Positions 16,789-27,403 of a stretch of DNA of 61,990 nucleotides are shown here, piece by piece. Under the pieces are notes generated by a model. The model was not told the origin of the DNA. It was given only the letters and a program-made list of their open reading frames with translations, and searched no databases. The stretch comes from Lachnospiraceae bacterium (GTDB lineage Bacteria; Bacillota; Clostridia; Lachnospirales; Lachnospiraceae), in the NCBI GenBank assembly GCA_030531435.1, contig JAUNNN010000007.1:1-61990 (forward strand), read 5' to 3'. Numbering within the stretch: the first letter of the stretch is position 1; every line of letters starts with the position of its first letter. The position numbers and the translations under genes were made by a program.

Positions 16789-17499
16789 CTATCCTTGGCC
16801 TATACTAAGTGTTAAATAATAAATTTTACTAGTCCCTGCATCCTTCAATACCGCTGCAGCTACATTAATTGTAGAGCCTGTTGTATAGATGTCATCGACA
16901 AGTATAGCCGATTGTAATTTTACAGCATTTTTAGTTATTTTGAAAGCATTTTTTAAATTATTACTGCGTTCGATTGCATTAAGATTTTTCTGAACAACAG
17001 TATTTTTTACTCGTTTTAAAATGTTGTCGTATGTGGGGATTCCTGTAAGCTTTGATAATTCTTTTGATATTAGATATGCCTGATTATATCCTCGCTTTTT
17101 ATATCGCGATTTGTGAATAGGAATTGGAATTAATCCTTCTGCATTCCATTCCTTTATTTTTGGTCCAAATTCTGCATAAATCTGACTTGCATAATATTTT
17201 GCGTATTCTTCTCTTCCACCATATTTAAAGCTGTATATGCTCTTTCTCATGATGTCATCGTAAATAAATGCCGCTCTTCCCTCGTCGTAGTATCTTATAT
17301 TATTTGTACACTGCGAGCAGTATGCCATAGATGAATCACGTATTGGTTTTCCACATTTAAGGCAATATGGATCACTTACTTTCTTGAAACCATCTTTACA
17401 GGAGTAGCATATAAGCCCATCTCCCATGGGGACAATGTCATGACATACGGGACATCTTCTCGGGAAAACAGCATCAATAACTGCTGCTATCAAATTCAA
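16789..17499 (-). CDS. comFC: ComF-family phosphoribosyltransferase-like protein
   Basis: Protein of 236 residues. The N-terminal zinc-binding region has CxxC pairs (CPVC, CYSC, CLKC, CSQC), followed by a phosphoribosyltransferase fold with the PRPP loop ILVDDIYTTGSTINVAA. In naturally competent bacteria ComFC helps single-stranded DNA uptake together with the helicase ComFA, which is not in this window. It starts with TTG at 17497-17499, overlapping the recD2 stop codon by 4 bases, with GGAG 8 bases upstream. This indicates translational coupling to recD2. Confidence 0.88.
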   Translation of the reverse strand: MNLIAAVIDAVFPRRCPVCHDIVPMGDGLICYSCKDGFKKVSDPYCLKCGKPIRDSSMAYCSQCTNNIRYYDEGRAAFIYDDIMRKSIYSFKYGGREEYAKYYASQIYAEFGPKIKEWNAEGLIPIPIHKSRYKKRGYNQAYLISKELSKLTGIPTYDNILKRVKNTVVQKNLNAIERSNNLKNAFKITKNAVKLQSAILVDDIYTTGSTINVAAAVLKDAGTSKIYYLTLSIGQG

Positions 17500-19712
17500 T
17501 TACACATCTCCTTTATTGCTTCTGATAAAGACGTATACCTTTTCTGTTCATTACTATTCTCTATCATTTTTGAAACAGTATCCGCACTTCCAATAATTGT
17601 TACACATTTTTTCGCTCTTGTAACACCTGTATAAAGCAGGTTTCTGTTAAAAAGCATCTGAGGGCCTGTTAACAACGGCATAATTACGGCTGGATACTCA
17701 CTTCCCTGTGATTTATGGATTGTTACCGCATACGCAAGTTCAAGTTCATCCAGTCCAGAATATGGATAGTTAACCTTCCTTTTATCATCAAACTCTACTG
17801 TAACTGTTTCGTTATACTCATTAATAGCAGTTATTATGCCCATATCTCCATTAAAGATTCCAAGGCCTGAATCTATGGGAATACCATATTTACTCGTTAT
17901 TTCCCACTCAAGTTGATAGTTATTTTTTACCTGCATAACCTTATCACCAACTCTATATAAAGTATTACCATACTCTTTCTCGTCCTTATCTTTTGAAGGT
18001 GGATTTAGGTATTGCTGCAAAATAGGATTAAGTTTTTCCACACCTAACATTCCTTTTCGCATTGGTGTAAGGACTTGAATATCAAAGCTATCTGCTTCAA
18101 CATATTTTGGAAGTTTCTCTTTTATTAAAACAATAATGTTATTTAATATATGATCTACATTATCCCTTTTTAGGAAAAAGAAATCTTTACTTTTATTATC
18201 GAGGCTGATCTTTTCTCCATTATTTATCTTATGGGCATTTATTACTATATCTCCCGCCTCATCCTGTCTAAAAATTTTCTGAAGTCTGACAACAGGGAAC
18301 TGCTCTGATGCAATGATGTCTTTTAAAACAGCACCTGGTCCGACTGATGGAAGCTGATTTGTATCACCAACAAGAATAAGTCTTGTACCAACAGCAACAG
18401 CCTTCAAAAGTGCGTTAAATAGCTGAATATCAACCATAGACATCTCGTCAATTATTATTACATCAACTTCAAGTGGATTATCCTCATTTTTATCATAGCT
18501 AAAGCTTGTTATATCTCCAGCCGTTGTTGGGATAAGGTGAAGAAGTCTTTGAATAGTGCTTGCTTCATAACCTGTTGTTTCAGTCATTCTCTTTGCTGCT
18601 CTTCCAGTAGGCGCAGCAAGATAGAAATCGAGCCCATTTGCCTCAAAATACTTTATCATCATGTTTATGGTAGTAGTTTTTCCTGTTCCTGGGCCACCAG
18701 TAAGTATAACCACACCATTTGTAACTGCTTTAATAACAGCATCAACCTGTAATTCATCAAGCTCCATGCCAAGCTTATCTGAGAGCCTTCTGATAATACC
18801 TCTTACATACTCTTCATCTGCTTCTGTTTTTATGGATAAATCAAGAAGCCTTCTTGCAACAGACAATTCTGTTCTATATAAAACGTTTGAGTATACCCTT
18901 GTTTCCCCTGATACTTCCTTTATTACAAGCCTTTTATCCATCATAAGATTCATAGTCTGAGTCCAGATTGGTTCAGGGTTAACACCAAGGAGTTCTCTAG
19001 CCTTTAGAATAAGAGTTTCCTTTGGATAATAGACATGTCCTTCCCCTATTGATTGAGAAAGTGTATATAATATACCGCTTCTAATTCTGTAATCAGAGTC
19101 TGTATGTATGCCTATCTTTGAAGCTATTTCATCAGCGGTTTTAAAGCCTACACCATTAATGTCTTCTGCTAATATATATGGATTTTCATTAATAATTTTT
19201 ATAATATTCTGCTCATATCTTGCATATATCTTATTTGCAAGGCTAACACCAATACCATAGTTTTGAAGAAAAACCATAACCTTTCTAAAGTCATGTTTTT
19301 CCATAACCTGACTTGCTATATCTCGTGCTTTTTTCTCAGATATGCCCTTTATATTAACTAGTAGCTCTGGCTCTTCCTCAAGAACTCGGAATGTATCGTC
19401 CCCAAACTCCTTGACGATTTTCTTTGCCATTGCAGGTCCAATTCCCTTCACTGCGCCTGATCCAAGATAACGTTCTGCAGAAACTGCATCTGTTGGGGCA
19501 ATTATTTCATATTCCTTAACAAGGAACTGCTCGCCGTAAACTGCATGGGTAGTGTAGTCACCTTTTAAGCGTAACATTTCGCCTTCGTCTGCATAGCGAA
19601 AAGTACCGACGCAGGTTATTTCTCCTGCCTCGGTTACTAATACTAAAACTGTATAACCATTTTCTGGGTTTTGGTAAATGATGTGGTCAATATAACCAGT
19701 AAGTGATTCCAT
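17496..19712 (-). CDS. recD2: ATP-dependent RecD2-type DNA helicase
   Basis: Protein of 738 residues, the length of the RecD2 group found in organisms where RecD works without RecBC. N-terminal OB-like and helix-hairpin-helix regions (GSGAVKGIGPAMAKKIV, NIKGISEKKA, INGVGFKTADEIA) are followed by the SF1B core: Walker A GGPGTGKTTT, Walker B VIIIDEMSMVD, VGDTNQLPSVGPG and the C-terminal VTIHKSQGSEYP. It unwinds DNA 5' to 3' and takes part in repair and replication-fork processing. It lies 9 bases after the FlgJ-like gene. Confidence 0.95.
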   Translation of the reverse strand: MESLTGYIDHIIYQNPENGYTVLVLVTEAGEITCVGTFRYADEGEMLRLKGDYTTHAVYGEQFLVKEYEIIAPTDAVSAERYLGSGAVKGIGPAMAKKIVKEFGDDTFRVLEEEPELLVNIKGISEKKARDIASQVMEKHDFRKVMVFLQNYGIGVSLANKIYARYEQNIIKIINENPYILAEDINGVGFKTADEIASKIGIHTDSDYRIRSGILYTLSQSIGEGHVYYPKETLILKARELLGVNPEPIWTQTMNLMMDKRLVIKEVSGETRVYSNVLYRTELSVARRLLDLSIKTEADEEYVRGIIRRLSDKLGMELDELQVDAVIKAVTNGVVILTGGPGTGKTTTINMMIKYFEANGLDFYLAAPTGRAAKRMTETTGYEASTIQRLLHLIPTTAGDITSFSYDKNEDNPLEVDVIIIDEMSMVDIQLFNALLKAVAVGTRLILVGDTNQLPSVGPGAVLKDIIASEQFPVVRLQKIFRQDEAGDIVINAHKINNGEKISLDNKSKDFFFLKRDNVDHILNNIIVLIKEKLPKYVEADSFDIQVLTPMRKGMLGVEKLNPILQQYLNPPSKDKDEKEYGNTLYRVGDKVMQVKNNYQLEWEITSKYGIPIDSGLGIFNGDMGIITAINEYNETVTVEFDDKRKVNYPYSGLDELELAYAVTIHKSQGSEYPAVIMPLLTGPQMLFNRNLLYTGVTRAKKCVTIIGSADTVSKMIENSNEQKRYTSLSEAIKEMCN

Positions 19713-19721
19713 ACGAAATGA

Positions 19722-20150
19722 TTAGTTTTCTTCGTTCATTGCTGTAGAAACTGCTTCTTTTGCAGAAGTGTCATCTGCCTCTACTTCTGCCTTTTTGATA
19801 TCATCTGGAGAATAATTTCTCTTCATCTGTTCATACAAAGTCTTTGCAAGTCCTAAATCCTGCTGATCAGTGATTTTTTCTGCATACTCAGTCATAAGGC
19901 CATCTTTAAAGTAATTCGTAAGAGTAGACAATGAACCACTTTCAGTAACATCACCTTCTGTGAATGTATCCATGGCCTGCTTTAATACCTGCTCTACAAA
20001 GTATGACTCAAATTGTTTGCAGACATCCATCAACTCTTCATCTGTAGCGCCTGACAAATCAGCATTCTTTAAATTTCCAGACAACTTTGATGATTTTGCA
20101 TTTTTTGCCTGATTTGCATAATATTCAGCATTTAATGAGCTAATATCCAT
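19722..20150 (-). CDS. FlgJ-like flagellar rod-binding protein
   Basis: Protein of 142 residues matching the N-terminal rod-binding domain of FlgJ (segments CKQFESYFVEQVLKQAMDT, STLTNYFKDGLMTEYAEKI and GLAKTLYEQM) without the muramidase domain of proteobacterial FlgJ. It should cap or chaperone rod assembly outside the membrane. It lacks a signal peptide, as expected for export by the flagellar apparatus. It follows the two rod-protein genes by 3 bases, which supports the call. Confidence 0.85.
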   Translation of the reverse strand: MDISSLNAEYYANQAKNAKSSKLSGNLKNADLSGATDEELMDVCKQFESYFVEQVLKQAMDTFTEGDVTESGSLSTLTNYFKDGLMTEYAEKITDQQDLGLAKTLYEQMKRNYSPDDIKKAEVEADDTSAKEAVSTAMNEEN

Positions 20151-20153
20151 CTA

Positions 20154-20978
20154 TTATCTCCTTAATTCATTAGCTTCCTGCATCATTGTATCTGATGCCT
20201 GAATTACTTTTGAATTCATTTCATAAGCACGCTGTGCGATGATAAGATTAACCATTTCATCAGCAATCTGTACATTAGATCCTTCCAAGTATCCCTGTCT
20301 AATCTGGCTTCTCTTTAAGTTGGCATTTGTTGCCTCATTAAGAGCCGCACCAGAAGCATCTGATGTTCTGTAAAGGTTATCTCCTAATTTATATAATCCC
20401 TTTGGATTCTGGAACTGCCATGTTCCTACCTGCATATTAGGGATTTTCTGTAAGTTATTTTGTGCATCTGGATACCATAACTGTCCGTCTGAATCGATTT
20501 CGATTCTGCTTGTAATATGGTCATTTCTTGTAACCTCAATAGGATTACCCTGTGTATTAAGTACAACCTGTCCATCTGCATTTGTAAGCCAAAGGTTACC
20601 ATTTGAACCAATTGACCATGTGAAGTTACCATCTCTTGTGTAGTAACATTCACCATTTTCTGCTCTTATTCCAAAGAATCCATCACCATTTATTGCAAGT
20701 GCTGTATCTGACTCAGAATCAAGAAGTGCTCCCTGTGTGAACTGGCTTGTTACGGCTGCATTTCTTACACCAAGACCGACCTGTGCGCCAACTGGTTTTT
20801 CTTCACCATTAGCTGATGTAGTTCTTGTCTGAAGTTCCTGATAAAGAAGTGACTTGAATTCATTAACTTCAGTCTTATATCCTGTGGTATTTACGTTTGC
20901 GATGTTATTTGCAATTGTATCAACATTATTCTGCTGTGCAATCATTCCGGTTGCTCCGGACCATAATGCTCTAACCAT
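20154..20978 (-). CDS. flhP: Flagellar distal rod protein FlgG-type (FlhP position)
   Basis: Protein of 274 residues with the rod/hook signature near the N-terminus (QQNNVDTIANNIANVNTTGY) and the matching C-terminal heptad helix (EMVNLIIAQRAYEMNSKVIQ). These helices form the coiled-coil core of the rod. The middle region GFFGIRAENGECYYTRDGNF is typical of FlgF/FlgG. Gene order mbl-flhO-flhP is the same as in Bacillus subtilis, so this is the FlhP-position paralogue. It is 14 bases after its paralogue. Confidence 0.9.
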   Translation of the reverse strand: MVRALWSGATGMIAQQNNVDTIANNIANVNTTGYKTEVNEFKSLLYQELQTRTTSANGEEKPVGAQVGLGVRNAAVTSQFTQGALLDSESDTALAINGDGFFGIRAENGECYYTRDGNFTWSIGSNGNLWLTNADGQVVLNTQGNPIEVTRNDHITSRIEIDSDGQLWYPDAQNNLQKIPNMQVGTWQFQNPKGLYKLGDNLYRTSDASGAALNEATNANLKRSQIRQGYLEGSNVQIADEMVNLIIAQRAYEMNSKVIQASDTMMQEANELRR

Positions 20979-20992
20979 TTACTCTACCTCCA

Positions 20993-21769
20993 TTAACGAA
21001 CTCTGCCGAGATTATTTACTGCTTTATCAAGAGTTGAATCCATTGTCTGAATCATCTTCTGATTTGTTTCATATGCTCTTGTAAAATTAATAAGATCAAC
21101 CATTTCCTGTACTACCTGTACATTTGAATCTTCCAGATATCCTGAATAAACCTGGCAGTTTGGTTCTCTTATTTCACTTCCTTCTAAGGCGTTATAGTAG
21201 TTTTCACCATACTTTTCAAGATAATCGTAATCGACAAAATCAACTACTTCTATACGATGAACCATCTGACCATCCTGATATATCTGGCCATATCTATCTA
21301 TAGACGCTTCTTTCATAGGGTCTAATACTATATGTGCACCATTTTTATTAAGGAGGAAGTCGCCATTCTTATTAACAACCTCTCCCTTAATATTAAGTGT
21401 GAAATTTCCATCTCGGGTATATTTCGTTGACGTCTCTCCCTTTTTATTTGTGAATTCTACTGCAAAGAATCCTTTATCAGAAAGAGCCATATCGAAGGTA
21501 TTGCCTGTTTCATGGATTGAACCCTGGGAATAATCAGTATATACTTCACCAATTTTTACACCCATATTCATTCCACCAAGTTTTCTTGCAACACCTGGTT
21601 CTGATGTGTCATTGATTTTATATGCCATCATGTCATGGAAAGATTCAGATGTGGATCCTTCCTTTTTATAACCTGTTGTAGCGGCATTTGCCATATTGTT
21701 GGCAAGAATGTCAACTCGCTTCTGCTCGTTAATCATTCCCCAATTGGCTGTATATAGTCCCTTTACCAT
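20993..21769 (-). CDS. flhO: Flagellar rod protein FlgF/FlgG-type (FlhO position)
   Basis: Protein of 258 residues, a paralogue of the next gene: N-terminal signature RVDILANNMANAATTGYK, central GFFAVEFTNKKGETSTKYTR and C-terminal EMVDLINFTRAYETNQKMIQ. It is a proximal or distal rod subunit of the flagellum. It follows the mbl/mreB gene after 72 bases, as flhO does in Bacillus. The gap has no terminator, so co-transcription with the cytoskeletal gene is likely. Confidence 0.9.
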   Translation of the reverse strand: MVKGLYTANWGMINEQKRVDILANNMANAATTGYKKEGSTSESFHDMMAYKINDTSEPGVARKLGGMNMGVKIGEVYTDYSQGSIHETGNTFDMALSDKGFFAVEFTNKKGETSTKYTRDGNFTLNIKGEVVNKNGDFLLNKNGAHIVLDPMKEASIDRYGQIYQDGQMVHRIEVVDFVDYDYLEKYGENYYNALEGSEIREPNCQVYSGYLEDSNVQVVQEMVDLINFTRAYETNQKMIQTMDSTLDKAVNNLGRVR

Positions 21770-21841
21770 ATTTACTCCTTTACCGAACTCTATGCTGCCT
21801 TCTTGGCACCCTCACGCATTAAGAATCCGGCCTCCCAATGG

Positions 21842-22846
21842 TTACTGTTCGATATCTTCCTCGTTATATCCTGCAAGGAATTCAACGAACTTACCTGTTC
21901 CGATAGCTACGGCTGTCATTGGATCTTCAGCTGTCATAGTATTAATACCCATCTTATAAGCTATAAGATCCTCTAAACCTCTAAGTAAGCTTCCACCACC
22001 TGTAAGAACAATACCACGGTCTGCAATATCTGCAGCAAGCTCCGGTGGAGTTCTCTCAAGTACACTATGAATAGCTTCAACTATCTGAGATGTTGTCTCT
22101 CGAAGTGCTTCTTCAGTTTCTTCACTTGAAACTTTAACAGTTCTTGGAAGACCTGTAACGAGGTTACGTCCTCTAACTTCAAGATAATCTATCTCCGGTC
22201 TCTTAAATGCTGTACCAATTTTTATTTTAAGTTCTTCTGCGGTTCTTTCACCGATAAGAAGATTGTGTTTCTTTCTCATGTAACGAACGATTGCTTCATC
22301 GAAGTCATCACCCGCAACTTTAATTGATGTAGATACAACTGCTCCACCAAGAGAAATAACTGCTATATCTGTAGTACCACCACCGATATCTACGATCATA
22401 TTTCCCTGTGGCTTTGAAATATCAATTCCGGCACCGATAGCAGCTGCTATTGGCTCCTCGATAATTTCAACGTATCTTGCACCTGCCTGATATGTAGCAT
22501 CTTCAACGGCTTTCTTCTCAACTTCTGTTACCCCTGATGGCACACATACGCTGATTCTTGGCTTACGGAATGTCTTCTTACCAATAGCCTTCTGAATGAA
22601 GTACTTAAGCATCTTTTCTGTAACTGTATAGTCAGAAATAACGCCCTGTCTAAGTGGTCTTACTGCTACAATATTTCCTGGTGTACGACCAAGCATGAGT
22701 CTTGCGTCCTCACCAATTGCTTTAATTTTGTTAGAGTCTCTGTCGAATGCAACAACTGATGGCTCTTTGAGTACAACGCCCTTACCTCTGATGTAAACGA
22801 GAATACTAGCTGTACCTAAGTCAATTCCTATATCTGTATAAGGCAT
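21842..22846 (-). CDS. mbl: MreB/Mbl-family actin-like rod-shape protein
   Basis: Protein of 334 residues of the bacterial actin family. It has the phosphate-1 motif IGIDLGTASILVYI, the phosphate-2 motif MIVDIGGGTTDIAVISLGG and the adenosine motif GIVLTGGGSLLRGL. It forms membrane-associated filaments that guide wall synthesis along the cell cylinder. No mreC/mreD follow. Instead flhO and flhP do, as next to Bacillus mbl, hence the symbol. The specific paralogue (mreB, mbl or mreBH) cannot be settled by sequence reading alone. Confidence 0.9.
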   Translation of the reverse strand: MPYTDIGIDLGTASILVYIRGKGVVLKEPSVVAFDRDSNKIKAIGEDARLMLGRTPGNIVAVRPLRQGVISDYTVTEKMLKYFIQKAIGKKTFRKPRISVCVPSGVTEVEKKAVEDATYQAGARYVEIIEEPIAAAIGAGIDISKPQGNMIVDIGGGTTDIAVISLGGAVVSTSIKVAGDDFDEAIVRYMRKKHNLLIGERTAEELKIKIGTAFKRPEIDYLEVRGRNLVTGLPRTVKVSSEETEEALRETTSQIVEAIHSVLERTPPELAADIADRGIVLTGGGSLLRGLEDLIAYKMGINTMTAEDPMTAVAIGTGKFVEFLAGYNEEDIEQ

Positions 22847-22912
22847 AATCTTTCATCCTTTCAACAATTCAAATATAAAAGTGTCTACTTCTAGACATAC
22901 ATATACAGATAT

Positions 22913-22941
22913 AGTATAAACCAACAGGCACGGAAGCACAA
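22913..22941 (-). promoter_or_regulatory. Probable promoter of the mbl operon, overlapping the uvrA hairpin
   Basis: Minus strand: TTGTGC (22936-22941), a 17-base spacer, TATACT (22913-22918). The -35 element lies inside the arm of the large uvrA hairpin. Predicted start is near 22906, giving a leader of about 60 bases. The leader contains the inverted repeat TGTCTA-GAAG-TAGACA at 22882-22897. Confidence 0.5.
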
Positions 22942-22987
22942 GAACTAAGATGAATCCCTTCATTAATTCTTATGCTTCCGTGCCTGT
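22924..22987 (-). terminator. Large hairpin downstream of uvrA
   Basis: A 64-base element has 15-bp perfect arms (ACAGGCACGGAAGCA at 22924-22938 and its complement at 22973-22987) and a smaller inner stem (ATGAA/TTCAT). It lies 36 bases after the uvrA stop codon. The T-tract on the minus strand is poor (TGTTGGTTTATA), so termination efficiency is uncertain, but no better candidate ends this operon. Confidence 0.6.
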
Positions 22988-23023
22988 GTACTTAATATAT
23001 CGGCACTATTTTAAATTTCTGAA

Positions 23024-25870
23024 CTATTTTTCAAGATATTTTTTAATATAATGTCCTGTATATGATTCTTTTACCTCTGAAACTTCCTCTGGAGTTCCCT
23101 TTGCTATTACAGTTCCGCCACCATCTCCGCCTTCAGGGCCAATATCAATAATATAGTCAGCAGTCTTTATAACATCAAGATTATGTTCAATAACTACTAC
23201 TGTATTACCACCTTCTGTAAGCTTTTGAAGAATTTCTACAAGCTTATGAACATCAGCAAAATGAAGACCAGTTGTAGGCTCATCTAAAATATAAATAGTG
23301 CGTCCTGTACTCTTTTTTGAAAGCTCTGTAGCAAGCTTAATTCGCTGAGCTTCACCACCTGACAGCGTAGTTGAAGGCTGACCAAGTTTTATATAAGAAA
23401 GCCCAACATCATATAATGTCTGAATCTTATTTTTGATTGAAGGAACATTTTCAAAAAATGTAACGGCTTCTTCAACCGTCATATCAAGAACATCAAAAAT
23501 ATTCTTTCCTTTATACCTAACGTCTAAAGTCTCTCTATTGTATCTTTTGCCACCGCAAACTTCACAAGGTACATAAACGTCTGGTAAGAAATGCATCTCT
23601 ATTTTTACGATACCATCTCCAGAACATGCCTCACATCGACCACCCTTAACATTAAAACTGAATCTTCCCTTAGCATATCCTCGCTCTTTTGCGTCCTGGG
23701 TTGATGCAAATAAGTCTCTTATATGATCGAACACGCCAGTGTATGTCGCAGGGTTTGACCTTGGAGTTCTACCAATTGGAGACTGGTCAATACAAATGAT
23801 TTTATCTAACTCTTCTACCCCAAGTATTTCCTTGTGTTTTCCAGGTATAAGTCTTGCTCTGTTAAGCTTCTTCGCTAGAGATTTATATAATATTTCGTTT
23901 ACAAGAGATGATTTTCCACTTCCTGAAACGCCTGTTACGCAGGTCATTACGCCAACTGGGAACTTAACATCAATATTTTTTAAATTATTCTCCTGAGCAC
24001 CTTTTACTGTAAGCCACGCTCTAGGTTTCCTTCTCTTCTCAGGTACTGGAATTTTGATTTTTCCAGAAAGATACTGACCTGTAATAGACTCCTTACATTT
24101 CATAATATCTTTTGCAGTTCCCTGAGCAATTACCTCTCCACCATGAGCACCAGCCATTGGTCCTATATCAACAACATGGTCTGCTGCAAGCATAGTATCT
24201 TCATCATGCTCAACAACAATAAGTGTGTTTCCAAGGTCTCTTAAATCCATAAGTGCTGACAAGAGCCTGTCATTATCTCTTTGATGAAGACCAATACTTG
24301 GTTCATCAAGAATATATGCTACACCTACAAGACCTGAACCAATCTGTGTAGCAAGACGAATTCTTTGAGCTTCGCCTCCAGAAAGTGATCCCGTTGCTCT
24401 TGCTAATGTTAAATAATCAAGTCCTACCTGAACAAGGAATGATAATCTCGCTCTTATTTCTTTTAAAATCTGATGTCCTATAAGTTCCTGCTGTTTTGTA
24501 AGAGTAAGGCTATTCATGAAATCTAACGTCTTCACTACAGATGTTGATGTCATTTCATGAATGTTAATTCCACCAACAGTAACAGCAAGAGCACCTTTTT
24601 TAAGTCTTTGTCCATGACATTCAGGACAGGCTGTAAATCTCATTAGAGATTCATATTCTGCCTTCTGAGAATCAGAACCAGTTTCTCTGTATCGTCTTTC
24701 AATGTTTCTGATAAGGCCTTCAAATGCAATATCATACACACCTACTCCACGCATTCCCTTATAATGTACCTTTAATATTTTTCCATCAGTACCATGTATA
24801 AGTGCGTGGTAAATATTATCTGGAAGTTCATCAATAGGAGTATTCATTATGTCAAAATCATACTCCTTACCCATTGCTGCAAGAGTTGCATATGTAAAGC
24901 TTGAAGGATCAGCGCATGACTGCCATCCCATTGCAACAATAGCGCCCTCAGATATTGCAAGGCTTTTATCAGGAATAATTAAATCTTCATCAAATTCCAT
25001 TTTATATCCAAGTCCTGCACACACAGGGCATGCACCAAATGGGTTATTGAATGAGAAGCTTCTTGGTTCAATTTCGTCAATGCTTATTCCACAATCAGGG
25101 CACGCAAAGCTCTGAGAAAACGTAAGCATTTCCCCACCAATAACGTCAACATAGACAAGATTATCCGAAAGACCCATAACATTTTCGAGAGAATCTGTAA
25201 GTCTCTTCTCTATTCCAGCCTTTACTACAAGTCTATCAATGATTATTTCTATATTGTGTTTGATGTTTTTATCAAGGGTTATTTCTTCTGATAAATCATA
25301 CTGGTTCCCATCAATTCTTACACGAACATATCCAGATCTTTTAGCTCTTTCAAGGACTTTTTCATGCATACCTTTTCTGCCTCTTACAACAGGAGCTAAA
25401 AGCTGAATTTTTGAACCTTCTGGAAGAGCCATTACCGCATCAACCATCTGGTCAACTGTCTGCTTTTCAATTTCTCTTCCGCATTCAGGACAATGTGGGG
25501 TACCAATTCTTGCATATAAAAGTCTGAAATAATCGTATATTTCTGTAACTGTTCCAACTGTAGATCTAGGGTTTCTGTTTGTTGATTTCTGATCAATAGA
25601 AATCGCAGGTGGAAGGCCTTCAATGCTTTCTACTTCTGGCTTTTCCATCTGACCAAGAAATTGTCTTGCATAAGAAGAAAGAGACTCCATATAGCGTCTC
25701 TGTCCTTCTGCATAAATCGTATCAAAAGCAAGTGATGATTTTCCTGAACCAGATAATCCTGTAAGCACCACAAGCTGGTTTCTTGGAATATCAATGGATA
25801 TATTTTTTAAATTGTGTTCTTTGGCTCCACGTATTCTGATATAATCCGTGGCTTTTTTACTAGTTGCCAT
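23024..25870 (-). CDS. uvrA: Excinuclease ABC subunit A
   Basis: Protein of 948 residues, usual length. It has two ABC ATPase modules with Walker [15 protein letters not shown] near residue 40 and [14 protein letters not shown] in the second half, and two LSGGEAQRI(R/K)LATQ/E signature motifs. Zinc fingers include [16 protein letters not shown] with CPDCG, and CEACSGDG with CEVCGGKR. It recognises bulky DNA lesions with UvrB in nucleotide excision repair. Its start overlaps the preceding polysaccharide gene by 11 bases. uvrB is separated from it by three surface-polysaccharide genes. Confidence 0.97.
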   Translation of the reverse strand: MATSKKATDYIRIRGAKEHNLKNISIDIPRNQLVVLTGLSGSGKSSLAFDTIYAEGQRRYMESLSSYARQFLGQMEKPEVESIEGLPPAISIDQKSTNRNPRSTVGTVTEIYDYFRLLYARIGTPHCPECGREIEKQTVDQMVDAVMALPEGSKIQLLAPVVRGRKGMHEKVLERAKRSGYVRVRIDGNQYDLSEEITLDKNIKHNIEIIIDRLVVKAGIEKRLTDSLENVMGLSDNLVYVDVIGGEMLTFSQSFACPDCGISIDEIEPRSFSFNNPFGACPVCAGLGYKMEFDEDLIIPDKSLAISEGAIVAMGWQSCADPSSFTYATLAAMGKEYDFDIMNTPIDELPDNIYHALIHGTDGKILKVHYKGMRGVGVYDIAFEGLIRNIERRYRETGSDSQKAEYESLMRFTACPECHGQRLKKGALAVTVGGINIHEMTSTSVVKTLDFMNSLTLTKQQELIGHQILKEIRARLSFLVQVGLDYLTLARATGSLSGGEAQRIRLATQIGSGLVGVAYILDEPSIGLHQRDNDRLLSALMDLRDLGNTLIVVEHDEDTMLAADHVVDIGPMAGAHGGEVIAQGTAKDIMKCKESITGQYLSGKIKIPVPEKRRKPRAWLTVKGAQENNLKNIDVKFPVGVMTCVTGVSGSGKSSLVNEILYKSLAKKLNRARLIPGKHKEILGVEELDKIICIDQSPIGRTPRSNPATYTGVFDHIRDLFASTQDAKERGYAKGRFSFNVKGGRCEACSGDGIVKIEMHFLPDVYVPCEVCGGKRYNRETLDVRYKGKNIFDVLDMTVEEAVTFFENVPSIKNKIQTLYDVGLSYIKLGQPSTTLSGGEAQRIKLATELSKKSTGRTIYILDEPTTGLHFADVHKLVEILQKLTEGGNTVVVIEHNLDVIKTADYIIDIGPEGGDGGGTVIAKGTPEEVSEVKESYTGHYIKKYLEK

Positions 25871-27368
25871 ATTCTACCTCAAAAGTATCTATATGATATT
25901 CTGTCTTTGTAGCTTCATCTACTGCAATAAGTTCTATTTCTCCTGGAGCAACAAATCTTCTCTGAATGTTCATACTGAACCTCTTAAGACCTTCCTCTAC
26001 TGCCAGTCTGTGTAACATGCAGTAATCTGTTTCAACATAATTGCCATCTATAATCATATAGATATTTAAATCTTTACATGCATTATAATCATTCATAATT
26101 CCGCCTATTGAGACGATACTCTCACCGCCCTCTGGATTTATGAATATTTTATTTCCGTCAACTCTTACACCCTTTACATCAGTAACTGTGTATGACAAAT
26201 CAAACTCTGGCTCTTTTCTTTCATAGCTTCCGTCGTAGGATGTTTCATAATAGCAGTCTTTAAAATCACAAAGTGCTAGCATTTCGCTTGAAATACTTCT
26301 TTCAGCTGTTTCAAATATAACTGCATCTGGAAATACAAGGTCTACAATATACTGTACAAAATCATAATTCTGTCTATGAACATAGTATACTTCGCTAAAA
26401 CGGTTATTGTAGTACTTGTGGTATGTTGCAAAATAGCTGTCTGTAAATATTAAAAGCTTCTTACCATTTTCCACATTTGGATTCATAAAATGCGCATAGA
26501 ATGTTGTAGTATTGATATCTAAGGCAGGCTCAAGATATTCTGTAGCATCCTCTGATGTATCAACATTTAATGTATAAACAGGTACATCATCATCTATTGG
26601 GAAATCAGATGTATCAAGATTTGTCATTTTAACATACTCGAGCGAGAAATCATCCTCAGTAAGAGGCTTTACATCATCAAACCAATTCTGTATATGCTTA
26701 TCTAAAAGCTTATGAGCAAGGAATGATCCAAATTCATTCCAATGAGTTGCGTCATACATTTTGTTGTATACAACCTGGCTCTTCTTTGCTTCAAGAAGTT
26801 CCTCGTTAGGGATCACATACTCAATATCTGTCTTTGAAAGTTTATCCTTCATATAGCTTATAACTGGAGTATTATCTTCCTTCACATGAATAGAATCAGG
26901 GAAATACTCTGGATAAATTGTCTTTTTATCAGGACACAAATAATAAAGGAACTTTATGTTTTTCTTTGAAAGATACTCATTAGTCTTAACTAAAAAATCT
27001 GTCAAATCATCCAAGTATTCCTCATCTGTATTTAATCTCTGATATGCAGAGATATAATCTGGATCTTTATAGAAAATGTGCCCTTCTTTTCCGTACATAA
27101 ACAACGGATGGATCATTACCCCAAAAAGCTTGTCAACTGAATTTGTATATATAGCAATAGCCTGTTCTCTGAATCCAACTCTGTCATCAACATAGTCTTC
27201 TATAGTCTCTATTGTTTCTGATGATAAAGAAAGCTCAGGGAATTCAGTAAGGACCTTATTATCAATTTCTGATGTCTGATTATGCTTAAAATTCATTGTT
27301 GCAAAAGGGACAATGAGAATAAGCATAAATACCAATATGAAAATTTTGTCTTTAATATTTTTCTTCAT
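25860..27368 (-). CDS. AlgJ/AlgX-like (DHHW-type) extracellular SGNH protein
   Basis: Protein of 502 residues with an N-terminal signal anchor (about 9-27) and an extracellular domain related to alginate acetylation proteins AlgJ/AlgX and the DHHW family. It has [19 protein letters not shown] (the D-x-x-H-W box, catalytic Asp/His) and [16 protein letters not shown] (serine of the SGNH block I). A C-terminal beta-rich part (about 390-502) has no recognised domain. It follows an MBOAT acyltransferase gene after 35 bases. The pair probably O-acylates an exported polysaccharide (inference from families and pairing). Confidence 0.75.
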   Translation of the reverse strand: MKKNIKDKIFILVFMLILIVPFATMNFKHNQTSEIDNKVLTEFPELSLSSETIETIEDYVDDRVGFREQAIAIYTNSVDKLFGVMIHPLFMYGKEGHIFYKDPDYISAYQRLNTDEEYLDDLTDFLVKTNEYLSKKNIKFLYYLCPDKKTIYPEYFPDSIHVKEDNTPVISYMKDKLSKTDIEYVIPNEELLEAKKSQVVYNKMYDATHWNEFGSFLAHKLLDKHIQNWFDDVKPLTEDDFSLEYVKMTNLDTSDFPIDDDVPVYTLNVDTSEDATEYLEPALDINTTTFYAHFMNPNVENGKKLLIFTDSYFATYHKYYNNRFSEVYYVHRQNYDFVQYIVDLVFPDAVIFETAERSISSEMLALCDFKDCYYETSYDGSYERKEPEFDLSYTVTDVKGVRVDGNKIFINPEGGESIVSIGGIMNDYNACKDLNIYMIIDGNYVETDYCMLHRLAVEEGLKRFSMNIQRRFVAPGEIELIAVDEATKTEYHIDTFEVEYGN

Positions 27369-27403
27369 AAAATAAACTGTATCAAGCAGATTTTAGCGTT
27401 TTG

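Noticed and set aside
22882-22897. TGTCTA-GAAG-TAGACA as a recombination or dif-like site
   Set aside because: It is too short and has no conserved core; it is better viewed as a leader hairpin or operator.
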